From Xiphydria camelus (Eukaryota; Arthropoda; Insecta; Hymenoptera; Xiphydriidae): a stretch of 64,000 nt of DNA. The position numbers and the translations under genes are program-made. The notes beneath the pieces were generated by a model. It had not been told where the DNA came from and did no database searches. It saw only the letters and a program-made list of their open reading frames with translations. The stretch spans positions 3,916,001 to 3,980,000 of the forward strand of contig OY783195.1 in the NCBI GenBank assembly GCA_963678675.1. The letters run 5' to 3'. Positions within the stretch are counted from its first letter, which is position 1. The number at the start of each line of letters is the position of its first letter. Shown here piece after piece: positions 26,317 through 39,008 of this stretch.

Positions 26317-27370
26317 AAATACTGATACAGATAAATCTTACTGTACAATAGAAGAGACATACATAAGGGTTTTCGGATGTTTCTACTGTGCCGAAGAAGA
26401 ATTTTTCGTTAGAAACTAGTTAATTGTAATGTAAACCATCACGATTTAATGTTTTCGATAGAAATATTACTATGCAGCACTGTAAAAACACCCGAAAACC
26501 CTCATGTGTACCTCTTTCATTGTAAATACAGTAACATTTATCCATACCAGTCTTTCCGTATACCCGTGACATTTCCGAACCCGGGAGGCAAAACTGGATT
26601 TTCGTTTTCTCAAGAAACCCGATGCCATCACCGGAGAGCACCACACAAAGATCTTCGCAAGCAACGAGGTAATACTCGTAATTAAATACCTTCGACGTAA
26701 CCCGGGGCGCTTTGAAGGCGGAAAAACGGAGCGGTAGTCAGTTGGCAAAGGTGGGATCCAAAGTCTTTCAGGCCGTTTCTCTCCGTCCCTTCCTCTCCCT
26801 CGGAGCCTCTCTCTCTCGGATGTACGGTGTCGCCGCGGTAAAACATTCGAGGAAATAGTAAGCGCAGGCCGGGGGGGTTGTAAGCTCGGAAAATATTCGC
26901 GCGTGTAACGCGGCCGACTGTACCTGCATCTGTGAGACGAAGCGCTCTCGATTCGCGTCCCAACCTCGCCTCCTCGACTGGAAAGATGACCCGGAATATT
27001 TGATATCTCTCGAATGCGACTCCCGTAGAGCCGCGCGATACTCGCCTTCTCGCGTCGTCTCGACGGATATATCCGTGAACGATTCGTCGTCGCGTCCCTT
27101 TTTGGCTTCGCGCGACGTACGTCGGGTGAGCGAGAAAAGTCGCGACATTCGCTGACGTCTGACGACTGCGTTTGCTCTTGGCGGTATACTCTGTATCGGA
27201 GACGACGAAGCGGGCTGAAAATGACGGGTTTTACGAGTATGCGGAAATGATTGGGCGGGGGCGTTTCGCGTTCGGAATTGACAAAGCAAAAGTTACGCAA
27301 AATAAGAGTTGGTTCTCGATCTCATTTTCTCTTCGAGTTCGAGAAAGTCCCCCGAGTGCGTTGTATATTA
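26317..27370. other. Non-coding stretch
   Basis: The long minus-strand frames (26470-27300) overlap in several frames, carry no domain and are Arg/Ser-rich from CpG content. Confidence 0.6.
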
Positions 27371-27622
27371 CAGCGAGAAAGCAATTTATTAATAGTTGAT
27401 AACTGTAACTTTATATACGACAAACTAAATATTTCGTTAGGACAAGAAAACGTATGATAATTATTAAAACGTTTATTTCATTCAAATGATTGCCTCGAAG
27501 GACTTAACAGCGCCGAATAAATATTTTAATAATTAACGAATATTTACTTGGTCCAATAAAATGTCTATTTTGCCACATTCGAACAAATATTTATTAACTA
27601 TAAATAAACGGTTTTCTCAGTG
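27371..27622 (-). mobile_element. MITE of the TAATAAACTGTTTTCTC group
   Basis: Bounded by CAGCGAGAAAGCAATTTATT and AACGGTTTTCTCAGTG, flanked by TA. Its left half is the reverse complement of the right half of 36161-36421 (ACGAAATATT, AACTATTAATAAA). Confidence 0.72.
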
Positions 27623-30600
27623 TAGACGCGGATCGAAGTTAGATTTTTAGAACGGGCAATATGCATTCGCGACGCATACAGACAAAAATAGTCGACCGCA
27701 TACATTTCCCCGGCTTTACGCGTCGCACCTAGCTTCCTCGCCGAAAACCAACCGCGTAACGTCGTCGAGCGCACCTGGTCCGACCAAACACCGACCGGAT
27801 CTACTTACGCCGAGCGGGTGCAAGTATAAGAGGCAGACTCGACACGGACGGAGATACCAGTGCGCGAACGACGATGCGCTTTCCCGCACTCTCAGCCGGC
27901 GACTTGCGCTCGCTTCGAGTGCTCGGTAGTTCTGATCCCCTTGCCGCCGCGGGGATACCCGAGAGAGCGGAGCTTCTGTGTGTATATGTATATATATAGC
28001 TCGGTATTTTAATATAATACGGTGAGAGGCCGGTCGTCGAGGGTCTTAAATAAAGAGTGGCACGCGAAAATAGAAGTTCGTCCGTATTTGTCCTGCGATA
28101 TTGGGTCGACTCTGTCGCTATTCCCTCCTCTCTCTCTCTTTCTCCCTCTTTCTCGACCCTGCCGTGACAACTGCTAAATCGTCCCGGGGCGCCCTATAGC
28201 GGCGCTCTTTTTCAAAGCAACGTATTGTGTACGCGGAACCGACTTTTGGCGGAGTCGCGCGTCGAGATGAAACGACGGGAGACTTTTGCTCGCCAAAAAT
28301 CGAAATCTCCGGTTCGAACTGATGGAACAGATGAATAATTTTGGTGCGAAAGCTCCGGGTCTAAGAGAAGTCGCACGGGGAGTGCTGCTCGCGCGAGATG
28401 AAAACTGTACGACGATTAAAAAAGCATCGGGGTCACTGGAGAATCCACGAGACTTCGCTAGCGCTTCTCTCAACCCCGTGAGTACCTCGGGAGTCCGGCG
28501 AACGGGAGATGTTCTCTCGAAGCGCTAATTCCCCCGGGGACGGTGCTCCGCGCGAAACTCGAGCCGCGCGCAGTCATTCACGGTTAGTCGAAGATCGCTC
28601 AGCCTCTTCCGAGGAAAAATCGAGGGAGGGAAAGAGAGAATAAGAGCAGGAGAAATTTCTATAGCGCGCGAGAGCGGTGTCTATATATCCATTCATCGAT
28701 ACGGATATACATACGGAGTATGTATATGGGGTATATAGAGGCGTTACAGCCGCTCTGCAGCGGCCGGGGCGGGGGATGCGCCTTTCCATCCCGAGCCAAA
28801 CGACGACCGAGACGACGACGACGACGACTCCCTGGAAATGTAATTTTATCCTCGGAGTAAAGTGTTTATCGATAATCTCGCCCCCTTTGGGCGGAATTCC
28901 TCCCTTCGGACGACAATCTGCGACGGAAGTCGATCGTCGATCCAATCGATGGCCCGAGGTAAGGCCCGCCACTTACGGGCAATCCAATCGACGCTATATA
29001 CATATAGATACGCTCGCTGCGCGCTCTCTCGGCGCCCCTCACTTTTTCTTCCTCCCGGGCGAAGGGCAACGATAGGAGTCGGCGAAGAAAGGAGGCGAGA
29101 GGATCGCGGTATTACCGTATCAGAGCCGTCCGGTTCGGTGCACCGCGCGTTGTAACGCTACATTCTTCTAATATCGATAAAAACGAAACTTTAACTGCGG
29201 CTCCCTTTATCATCGACGCCGCATTAAAGAGAGGATTTTTCCGATCTGGAGAGAAAAGTAATACCGCGCGCGATGTGCGGCGATCGCAGCGAGAATAAAA
29301 TCGGAATCTCGGAAGGAATAAATTCGATGAGATCGATCGTCCCGTCGACGCAACCCGAACGAAAATTCGCGGTATACGAATTTCTCGCGCGAAACCCGAA
29401 GAATCCCTCGACGTAGAATATACAAATTCAATGCTGCGTTCGTCCCCTCGAGAAATATTCCAGGGAGATGTCCGTAAAAATTCCACAGCGCACCCCTGAC
29501 CAGACCCGAGCACTTCCGAGGGTACGCCGGAGAAAAGGGAAGGCGCTCGCTTCGTCGGATTTGATTTTCCGACGTCGCGACGACGGGTGGGGGTGGAGGG
29601 TGAGAGGTACGGTACAGTGCGCGGAGTATACGCACGTAGATGTCATACAGAAGCGCGCGAGCTTCTCGCGAAATTAGTTTGGAAATTAGTTGAGTTGACT
29701 GAGTCCCACGATAAGCCACCACGGCAGGGTGTGAGGGTTCGTTCCCTCTTCGACGGACACGGGGTGCCGCGTCTGGATCAGACTGACGCGCGTTGACCGA
29801 CGTATAAAAAGCTACTAACGGCCCCTCTCTGTCTCTCTCTCTCTCTCTCTCACTCTCATCCCGTTAAACTTTGGACGGTTGACGATTCCCGGCCGGGAGG
29901 AGAGGGACGCGTGGCGAGGGCGCACTCGCGTCGGAGAGGGAACGAAGCCAAATTAAAGGGACGCCGGCGGTCGCGGTTATTCGACTATAATCCGATTAAG
30001 GGACTTGCGAGATTAATCCGCCGTTGCAGATAACCCACTTAGCAGGTGTACTGCACCGCTACGCGTGCAGTACGCGCTCCGGCCGCGCTCGGCTAGGGGT
30101 GAGTTCTCTCGCAGATTCGAGAAAACAATTTCCCCGGCGGATTCGTTTGTTCGTCCCGCGCGGAAATATTTTTCCGGCGGAGAGATACGAGCGCGCGAAG
30201 CGATTACAGCTTTAACCGGAAATCGTGGGTGTAATGTTTTGAAAGTTCGCATAAAGGCTTTTCCCGGGAGAGCACGGAGAGAATCGGCGCACGTGAAAGG
30301 TATCCCCTCGGCAATCGAGTTTTTGGCGTAGGAGGGCACGGAGAAAAAAAAATGAAGGCGTATCGATTCTTCGCGGGCGTCTTTCTCTGTCTCTCTCTCA
30401 CTCTCGGGGGAAGATAATTTGGAATGTCTTACGTGCCCGCGACAACGAGTCCCTCCTCGCGTCGCTTATTATGGATACCTCCCGCGCGCGTTATCTTCCC
30501 GTCGCGAATCCCTCGGGATTTTTTCCTCTCCCGCGCGGTTGGTAGGTCTCGCCGGATGAGGCGGCGGAATCGCTGGGACGTCGTTCGCGACGATTGCCGC

Positions 30601-31083
30601 CCGATCGCGCATGCCGCGCGACGCGCCAAATCATATTTCGTACGCCGAAGCGTTGCAGCGGGGCAAAGTTGACTCTCGCCGCTGCGCCGGTCGCGTACGT
30701 TCGGAGTTTCCATTGTTTGCGGTACGTGAACTGGCCGCAAATTTCGGCTAGCCGGGGCAGTCGCGACGGTTCGGCCCGAATCGAGCGAGCATTGTCGCGA
30801 GAATTCGTCAACGCGACGGAAAAATATTTACCGTGAAACACACACACCGGGCTGCTCGTGTACCACCCTCGAGTACCGCCGCACTTGAGTTCAAAGAGAG
30901 AAATACGCTAAAACGTCGAAAAAAACGACTCGCCGAACTCGTAACTTCCTTCCGAAGAGACTCTCGTTCGCGCGAACGTCGTTTTCGCGCTCGGCGACCC
31001 CCGAATTGCAGGAATCGATTCCTCGCGAGGACGCCCGGCGACTGTGCGAGGGGTGGAAAAAACGATGAGGTTTCTCGCGCGTA
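27623..31083. other. Non-coding CpG-rich stretch, with a weak promoter-like site
   Basis: At 27825 TATAAG is followed 34 bp later by CCAGTG, a spacing compatible with TATA and initiator, and then CpG-rich sequence as in a 5' untranslated exon. Another TATAAAAAG is at about 29802. No coding exon follows either within the window that I can recognise. Confidence 0.4.
29824..29851 (+). repeat. (CT)n microsatellite
   Basis: CT run shortly downstream of a TATAAAAAG at about 29802; the two together could be part of a promoter but nothing else supports that. Confidence 0.88.
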
Positions 31084-31289
31084 CACTGAGAGGAAAATGT
31101 AGTAGATTTGAGTGGATCGACGGTTATGGGTGGCGAAATGCAGATTCAGTTACTCGGACTAATAATTGATTCGAATGGAGCACATCGAGTTCGTCGTGAC
31201 CAAATTTATTAGACGGAGCAACTAATTCCGCGTTCTCCCATCCGTAAACGCAGATTTAATTGAATATACCATTTTTTTTCTCACGGCGT
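31084..31289. mobile_element. MITE of the GTAGATTT group (intact copy)
   Basis: About 206 bp bounded by CACTGAGAGGAAAA and TTTTTTTTCTCACGG, flanked by TA. It is the uninterrupted relative of 12368-12832. Related but shorter copies lie at 35412-35593 and 39009-39219. Confidence 0.75.
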
Positions 31290-31920
31290 AGGAAGACGCG
31301 GAAAGCAGCGAAAAAATGGGTACTTTGCGAAACTCGACTCGACGCGAGAAAAATTTACCAATTCGACAAACATCCCCGGAGCGACAGAGCAACGAAGACG
31401 TAACTCGTCGGGAGCGCGGAGGCGCGCCGTTTCCGTTTCTCCGATCTCATTTGCAATTAGAACTCCTCCATCTCGCGCGTTCTTCTCCCTCGTCTCCGGA
31501 TCTCCGGCGAGAGAAAAGCTCGCGAGATGTGGCCGGGGCGAATCGATTAACGCGCCGCCCACCCCCGAAAGCGAATTCTCGCGTGGAAAATACCCCGTTC
31601 TTTCGCAGCGCGGCGGCGTACACCCGTCGACGCCAGCGCGCCTATACCGACGCCTCGTCGGCGAAACTTTCATTGGAGCGGCGCGTGCGATGATACAGGT
31701 TTTCCGAGTGTGACGGATATAAAGTGACTTTCCTGTCAGTTACAGTGTCGAGGCGTATACACGCAGCTCGAACAAAACCTGTTATTCGGTATACCTATGA
31801 CGAGATATACGACTAAATGGAACGTCATCGCGTATACCAGATATATCTACGCGTACGTATCCCTTTCCGCGTAAATTTTCATACGGGTTACTCGTGAATA
31901 TATCGAGGTGATTTGAGCTC
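31290..31920. other. Non-coding stretch between two MITEs
   Basis: Opposed frames on both strands without domains. Nothing else seen. Confidence 0.6.
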
Positions 31921-32380
31921 CACGAGCGGAAAAGTTCTATGTATTTTGCATTCAACGCACGTGTGGTTTTGGTCGTATATGAATTATAATATGTGATTTC
32001 TATATTAACCATATGAGAGGACTATATACAAATTTTTGAATGTTTGTATAATCTATTAATCATATGAGGCTAAACTTACTCGCCAGGAAGGAAACTCGAA
32101 TCACTGTTACCTCATTATCTATGAGCTTTTTGGCTCATATTTGTATACCTAATACTTTTTCAAAAATAACATTTTTATCCACAATAATGTTTCACATCGA
32201 TGTAAGTCAAAAGTTCATAAATACTGAGATAATACTGATTGACATTTTCATCCTGGCGAGTAAGTTTAGCCTGAAATGGTCGATATATGGTTAATATAGA
32301 AATCGTACCTATATATAATCCATATATGACCAAAACTACATACGGATTGCATAGAAAATATGTCGAATTTTTTCGCCTGG
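31921..32380 (+). mobile_element. MITE with GCGGAAAAGTTCTA ends, longer copy
   Basis: Begins GAGCGGAAAAGTTCTATG and ends in a degenerate TTTTTTCGCCTGG. An inner inverted repeat has AGGCTAAACTTACTCGCCAG near 32069 and CTGGCGAGTAAGTTTAGCCT near 32252. A short frame starting MRLNLLARKET at 32064 is also present in the 19429-19806 copy on the other strand, and is probably an incidental frame across the repeat. Confidence 0.77.
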
Positions 32381-33445
32381 TTCATTTTAAAATATACCAA
32401 CGCTATCCCGATCCACAGTACATTACTCTGTACGAGAACATTTCAAAACGGACCAAACTATTGCACACGATGTCACTTACCATCGGAATTGCATTCCGAG
32501 CATTTCCCCATCAAATCGAAGCCGCCTCTCGCTACTGCCAATTAGCCAGCGACGTTATTATTTTCCGCGCCCCGTACCCCGCGGCTCGACGCAGGGGTGC
32601 GGAAGGCGTTAACACGAGCGAGAAATTCCGTGACCGAAATCGGCAGAGGAGTAGGCACTCACCTGAAACACAAAAGAGAGGCAACCGTCAGGGTGAGTTC
32701 TCCAGATCGTCGACAAGGAGGGGCGACACCCCGAGAGCTCCCCGTGCGAATTTCCACCCTCGGCCATGGCCGTAATGACAAAGATCAATTACGTTTATCG
32801 GCTCGTGTGTATTTAAGGACGGGCGGTAACGAAGCGTGGTCGCGACGAGCTTAAAGTACTTATCCAGCGTGACCCGCCGACCGTGAATCTGTCGCGCGCG
32901 GTTAATCGAGTATTCAGACTGCGGCCGATGGGTTATTTCGGTCGGCAGGGGCGGGGGTGCGCTGATATCTATGAGCGGTGTATTTCCAGAAGTAAATTGG
33001 CTAGATAAACGAGCCGATAAAAGGACGGTTGTTGTTCCGTCCGCTTTGCCCGGCCGCGCAGGAACGCGCGTTCGCCCGCGGGGGCGGCGGGATGTTTACG
33101 GTAATTTCCCGCCGTAGCTTACATCGGGGAGGGGAGTTGCTCGGAGTTCGACGATTTTCGAATATTCCGTGGGGCCGATCGGAATTCTCACCTCAGCGGC
33201 GACGCACGGGCGTGTTGGGTATTTCTTTCGACGAAACGGTATTTCTTACGCGAGGGCGAAACATCGTCCGTCGTATCTACACCCCCGCGATATTTAGAGA
33301 CGGGTCTCTGCGGATATTTAACCTGAAAAATGCGTTTGTGCGTTGCGACAGCCCATAAATCCTCGCCCCGCACCTGTTCGTTCATTGAATAAAGATTGAG
33401 TGATTATTGATAAAAAATGCTCTGGCGCTAAAGAATGGGTAGAGA

Positions 33446-33457
33446 GGGGGGGGGGGG
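33446..33457 (+). repeat. Poly-G run followed by GA-rich tract
   Basis: Twelve G then AGAAAGAGAGAG, purine-only for about 45 bp. Confidence 0.88.
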
Positions 33458-33881
33458 AGAAAGAGAGAGAAAGACAAAGAGGGGAGACCGGAAGTAAGGG
33501 ATGGGAATGAAGGAGGGCGAGGGATCGGCGCGAGAAGGAAAGGAAGGAAGGAACGATATTTTTTTGCGGTCGGACGATGAGTCGATAACGTTTGTTTTAT
33601 CTGCGACGCCGGCGCCCCGCGTCATTTATCAACGTCCAATCAACGTCGCGCGGCTGCGAAAAGGAAAAAAAGCCCCGAAGACGCTCGAGCTTTTTTCGGA
33701 GTTACTTTAAAGGAGCTTTTTTCCGACTGCCCCAATTTGTCTTTGGACAGCAAGGGGCGTATGCTAATGTTACGTCACGCCTTTCAGATTATTTTCCTAA
33801 CGCCGCCACGGCATGTGCGTGTTGCCCGATAAGGTGTGTGTATATATACGGAGAAAACAAGAGGGAGTATGCGAGAGTGAG

Positions 33882-33895
33882 AGGGGGGGGGGGGG
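33882..33895 (+). repeat. Poly-G run (about 14 G)
   Basis: G run after GAGAGTGAGA; third such tract in the window. Confidence 0.88.
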
Positions 33896-35148
33896 AGCAC
33901 GTCGCGGCATCGATCTTTGAGTCGTTGGTCCGTCGACACGAACCCTCGTCACCGCGGAGCTTAGGTACATAGTAATTTCTGTCTTCACGGGGGTGAAAAG
34001 AGAGAAAGAACCCCGCGACACGCCCCGGATTGAGATGTTCATCTCGAGGAATGACGAATGCAATTGTAATGTTGTGCCAACTGCGACACCGCGGCGGTGT
34101 CTTCCGTCACCGTCGGTGTGAACCGTCGAGTGGTTGTGCGGATAAGGGGTGAAGGGGGAAAGCCGTCGCGCGAAGGGCGAAAGAGGGGAGGCGAACGACG
34201 AGTGGCGACACGGGGATGACGATGTGTCGGACAAATTCTTCTTTTCCGGAAGCGCGTGTGTGACGAGTGTCACTTCCGGATGCTGCGTCGCAACGCGGCT
34301 GATGCGCGCGTCACGCGGGAAAGGGGTGCTGAAAGTCTGACAGATTTTTCTGCCGGAATCGCTTTGCGTGCCGAAGGGACGTTAAAATCAAGGCCCCCGA
34401 CGATAATATCCTCGACGAATCAACCGCCCCGAGACTTCTCGTCAATCCGAATTCATCACCGCGCTCTGATAAAGTCTTTCGCTCTGATCACCGGAGGCGT
34501 TGATACAGCCTGATCGCGTCGCATAGGACGCGTTCACGGGCGTGAGAAGGGGACGCCACAAAAAGGTCGCTAAGTAGCAACCATCCGCACGTAACCAGCC
34601 TCCTCTAAGACACTTAAATCCAACATCGCGTGCGGGAAAGTTCACCTCGATCAACTTTCGGTATATTGTTAGGCCTTTTTTACGAGCGAGATCGGAGATG
34701 AGATATCGCCCCGTCGACGCCCCTCTTCGCGACGCGCCCCTCCCCGCCCTGCAGAATCTTCAAAGGAACTCGTCGATGTCTCCGCCGAGAATCGGAAGCC
34801 GGGACAGATAAGGACGGCTCTTCGAGGGAGCGAGCAAAGAGCGACTGATAGGTACAATTACGAAGCTAAGTTAGACGTACGAGGGGCTCTTCCGAGGTAA
34901 TGTTCTGGAATTTATCACCGCCCCGCCGTCGCAGATACGCATTTCAAAGTGGAATGCCAACGCTCTTTTCAACCCCGGAATGTCTAATTTCGTCGAACGC
35001 CGCAAGTGGCACTCGGCTCTTCGTATCGCTGCATCCCGGATTGCACGATTTACGGATGAGATGTTATAGATAATTAACCATCGTTCTCTTTTTCCCATCG
35101 ATCCGATCTATTTTTTTTCTCGCTGTAATCCTATGTGTTCACTGTACA

Positions 35149-35412
35149 TTGAGAAAAATAATTCGGTTAAAACGTCAAAACGCATGTGGTTAAACGAGTT
35201 TAGTTATTCTAACCAAATAACAATACCAGTAAGTTTAACCAAATGTGTAGTTATACTAACTACACGTTTTGCAATTTTAACTGCATATCTAATTGATCTA
35301 ATTAGAAAATGGTCGGCTGAACCAAACGGATGGAGGATCCACATTTCGCCAAACGGTTCGGTTGTAGTCTCCAGGATTTTGATTAGATTGACCAAGTTAT
35401 TTTTTATAATGT
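35149..35412 (+). mobile_element. MITE of the GGTTAGAAT/AACCAAA group
   Basis: Begins TTGAGAAAAATAATTCGG and contains ACGTCAAAACGCATGTGG, TTTAGTTATTCTAACCAAA and GATGGAGGATCCACATTTC, all shared with 9995-10255. It abuts a second MITE at 35412. Confidence 0.77.
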
Positions 35413-35593
35413 ACACCGAAAAAAAATGAGTAGATTTGACTCAATCGGCGCTCACGGGCAGAAGAACGACGATTTAATTACTCGAGTTGGATAATTTGAT
35501 TATAATGATTGACAACTGTTTGACGGAAACAAGTGATTGTCAATTCTACCAAATGATCAGTTCAAGTAACTCGGAGGATTTTTTTCTCGGTGT
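35412..35593. mobile_element. MITE of the GTAGATTT group
   Basis: Bounded by CACCGAAAAAAAATG and TTTTTTTCTCGGTG with TA on both sides. The interior has GATTGACAACTGTTTGACGG, which also occurs in near-identical form at 39009-39219. It starts where another MITE (35149-35412) ends. Confidence 0.78.
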
Positions 35594-36160
35594 ACAAACT
35601 GGACCAATTCCGATACGACTGACATTTATCGCGATATAAAGGCCGACAACCCTTCCTCGCGTTTGTAGCCCAGTGACGAAACCGGAGCGGAAGTATATAT
35701 ATGTAAAGAGTACAGCTGTTGCAATTCGCATGCACGCGTGAATATCCCTCCCTTTGATCGTACAAACGCATCGGACCGACGATGATCTTGATTGTTCGAA
35801 TCCCACGAATCAAAGTTTCGCGATGGAGTTTGAAATAAATAGGTATACCGATACGCCGGTACGAGAGTGTCTGCCGTTCGAGGCGTCCAATTATTTGTTG
35901 AATCGCTATTGGAACGCGAGACATGGCTCGGAGCTTTTCCGTCTCCGCTTTTCGCGTCCGCGAGTGAGAGAACGGCGCGCACGCGGGGGAGATAATGCGG
36001 ATAAATTAGAGCGGTCTTTATGCGACGATACGCTTGGCCCGCGCAATTTGCCGGTAACGTGATCGGATCGAGTCGCAATGTGAGTATATTATGGAGGGGA
36101 GAGGGGAAGCTCGCTATATCAGTGAGAATAAATGCGACTTGTTATACAAGAGGGACTTTA

Positions 36161-36421
36161 CATCGAAAAAACAGTTTATTTATAGTCAATGAATATTTGC
36201 TTGATTATGGAAAAATAAACATTTGATTGAGTTAAATAAATACTTGTTAACTTTCACGATATTCATTTGGCACGATTTGATCCCTCGAAGAAACTATTTT
36301 ATTGAAATAAAAAAACATTTTACTAATTAACATATAATATATTTTCTCGTTCTAACGAAATATTGATTTCGCCGTATTTGAAATTACATTCGTTAACTAT
36401 TAATAAACTGTTTTCTCGGTG
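36161..36421 (+). mobile_element. MITE of the TAATAAACTGTTTTCTC group
   Basis: Begins CATCGAAAAAACAGTTTATT and ends AATAAACTGTTTTCTCGGTG next to TA, so the ends mirror each other. A relative in the other orientation lies at 27371-27622. Confidence 0.77.
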
Positions 36422-36450
36422 TACGGGGTGCGCGACTCCTGATAAATATA

Positions 36451-36620
36451 GGTTAGACCGGAGCGAATCGGATCATAAATCCATATTTCTCAGATCGTGT
36501 TGAAAATCGCGTTCGAATTACTTCATTGAAAAGGAACGAAGTAATACGAATGATCGAAATGCTCAAATTCGCCATGATCTAAGAAATATAGATCTATGAT
36601 CCGATTCGCCTCGGTCTACC
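36451..36620. repeat. 170-bp hairpin-forming inverted repeat
   Basis: GGTTAGACCGGAGCGAATCG is mirrored by CGATTCGCCTCGGTCTACC, with the pairing continuing through GATC and ATATTTCT blocks. The middle is itself palindromic (GAATTACTTC...GAAGTAAT). It could be a small MITE or the template of a long hairpin RNA. No TA or TTAA flank is obvious. Confidence 0.6.
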
Positions 36621-37795
36621 CTATCACAATACACTGTATTGGGGTGTTGCATCAATTTCACTGCACTTTTCCGTAAACTTCATGCGCTCTCAATTCTTCC
36701 TTTGAAAATTATTCTCGCGTGCTGTATATGCATCCGTACCTCGGATACTCGATACACGAGGGTAAGTACCCCGCGTTTATTCCATTCGAACGCGGTACGC
36801 GCGCCGAATGACACAGGGAGTCAGTCATCCCTTCAAGAGACGTTTCAATCCGGCGAACGTCTAGATACCGGAGATGGATTGCCAATTTCCTTGAGATCTC
36901 GATATCAGATCCTCGATACCAGATAATACCCATATCCAGGATATCGAGCTCTCTCGAAGGACACCTTTTTCCGTTACCCGTTGTCGTGCGTCCAGCGAGC
37001 CACTGACAGTGAGGACGACCAGCGTCGTCGAAGAGGATGAAACGTCGATACCTTCCGCTACGTTTCGATGTATAAAGCGAGATGAAAAACCCCCCAGAAC
37101 CGCGGGTCCTGACGCGCGATAAAGTCAAAACCCCATTACACGCGCGCGCCCATCCGCGCGTTTCGCCCTCGCGCGACCATCGCGGGATAATCCCGGTGCG
37201 AGCTTAATTCTTTAAAAAAAAAATACAGACCCCGCAGGATCCTCTCTCTCTCCATCGGAGGGATTTTTACGACGGCGTCTAATTTTTATGACGCTCGCAA
37301 AATCGATCCCCTCCACGCCAGGCTGTATTATACCCTCGGACCCTCTGTACACATATACAGGATTACGAGGCTTGAACCTAAAAGTCGAAAGAGGAGGCGA
37401 GCGGAGGGACGGAGTCAGCGCCCGTGATTCGAGCGCGGGCGTATGCAGACGAGAAAGCTCGAAAGTCCACCCTTTCGCCACCGCCGCTTCGGGCGATCGT
37501 CTCGTATCGCGCGAGACCCGCGCGGCGGGTATGTATCCTTCCCGCAGGTTCCGGTCGAGGAGCGGAACCTGCCAATCGTCGCGAATCAATCTCGATATTG
37601 GAATACTTTTCATGCGAGATTCGGCCAATTGGTCATTCCGTTACGGTCTCTCATATAACCGATGGTCTATTCAGGAACGGCTCCGGCCGCGCGCCCTTTT
37701 CCGGATCGGGATCGCGGGGCCGAGGCTGGGAGCAGATAGTGATAGCATTGTGAATTCGACCGAAGTGGATGGGTGGGAATCGGGAAGGGGGACGG

Positions 37796-37850
37796 AGGAG
37801 GACGACGAGACGGAGAACGACGACGACGACGACGAGGAGGAAGGACGAGC
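37796..37850 (+). repeat. (GAC/GAG)n trinucleotide tract
   Basis: Degenerate GAC and GAG units that create a false acidic frame on the + strand. Confidence 0.85.
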
Positions 37851-37902
37851 GAGGGGGCCGAGAAACGAGGCGGGGGATGAAGCTAAAGCTTTGCTTTGGT
37901 GG

Positions 37903-38005
37903 TGGGTTTACTTTCCCGTGGTGGTGTCAGTGTCGGTACTGGCGATGGTGGTGGTGGTAGTGGTGGTGGTGGTGCTGCTGGTGCTGGTGGTGGTAGTTGG
38001 TAGCA
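37903..38005 (+). repeat. (GGT)n trinucleotide tract
   Basis: Degenerate GGT/GCT units, giving spurious Val- or Trp-rich and His-rich frames on the two strands. Confidence 0.88.
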
Positions 38006-38775
38006 GTGGGAGTGTATTGATCGGCGGCAGCGGGCGGGTGGGTCTCTCGCAGTGGTATCCAGCCCTTATTCTCTCCCGCACATGGCAGCACGCAGCATCC
38101 TTCTCCGCGGCGCCCCCTTTCTACCCGCCGCGGCGGTCCACCCGTCCTCCTTCTTCCGCATCCTCGCGTTATAGCCAGCCAATTCTTAATATATGCAACT
38201 CGCCATAATCTTAATGGAGCCTCTCGCTTCCAACCCCGCCGCACCTCGCCTCTCTCCGCCTCCCTCGCTCGCCACACCCGCGAATTATGCACTTCGAGGG
38301 GCGATAACGTTTCCAGCCCCGATTATCATCTCGGCACCGCTGCTGCCGCTGCGGATGCGCGCGGCAGAACGTTCTGCAAGCCGGAAGCTGCGTTATAACA
38401 TACTGCAGACTCGCGTCGGAGGCCACTTTGCCGAGGGACTGGGCGCGCGGTTAGAGCAATCCGCCAGACAATTTCGTAATTCGCGGATCGACGAGCGGTT
38501 GGCGTCCCCCTCCCCCGCGCATCTACATGACGAAACGTACACGGGAAGGGAGCCAAACTTCATCGACACGACAGAGTGGTGCCGGGTAGCTGGGTCATCG
38601 AGGGATGGCCGACCGGAGATGACGGGACAACGAGCAAGGGTGTGTGTGGAGGCACGCGAGAGGGAGGTAATTAATGCCGGTTGTGGGATCGCGAAACTCT
38701 CGCTCAGCGGCGCTCTTCAGGTTCGCTTCGGTTCACGGAGAAAAAGGATTAGTAATTTTTAGAGTGCATCTCTCT

Positions 38776-39006
38776 GTAACGGGGCTCCTTGAGGCGAAAC
38801 ATTGAATTTTTTTTTTTTTATAGAAACTGCGTAATTTTTAGAGTTTGTTGCAGTATAAACACTCGAAACTTAAACACTCCAAACATGCTAATGGGAGATT
38901 GGAAAATTTTACCGTATAAACTGATGTTTGTACTACTACGAATTATAAAAAAGTACGCTGTGATCTATTAAGAACTTCAATGTTTCACCTCCAGGAGCCC
39001 TGTTTC
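38776..39006. mobile_element. Foldback MITE with GGGCTCC ends
   Basis: GGGCTCCTTGAGGCGAAACA near 38782 is mirrored by TGTTTCACCTCCAGGAGCCC to 39000, giving arms of about 35 bp around an AT-rich interior. It abuts a different MITE at 39009. Confidence 0.78.
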
Positions 39007-39008
39007 CG

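Larger units (their letters stand above)
32381..35148. other. Non-coding stretch
   Basis: Contains the two poly-G/purine tracts listed separately. No exon recognised. Confidence 0.6.
36621..38775. other. Non-coding stretch with trinucleotide tracts
   Basis: A 306-codon frame at 37288-38208 is carried by the GAC and GGT tracts and has no domain. Nothing else gene-like. Confidence 0.6.

Noticed and set aside
26470..27300. 276-codon open frame on the - strand
   Set aside because: Overlaps two other open frames on the same strand and no motif could be recognised.
27825..27861. TATAAG followed by CCAGTG, a core-promoter-like pair
   Set aside because: Spacing is plausible but no exon or conserved signal supports it; kept only as a remark on the region.
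29737..29755. GGGTTCGTTCCCT, resembling a tRNA T arm
   Set aside because: No matching acceptor stem, anticodon arm or A box nearby.
32064..32294. Small frame MRLNLLARKET shared by two MITEs
   Set aside because: Shared because the MITE sequence is shared; low-complexity AT-rich product that diverges after the first third.
35794..35806. GTTCGAATCCC, resembling a tRNA B box
   Set aside because: No A box or cloverleaf could be found upstream at the proper distance.
37288..38208. 306-codon open frame on the + strand
   Set aside because: It is carried by GAC and GGT trinucleotide tracts, has no domain, and comparable frames are open on the other strand.
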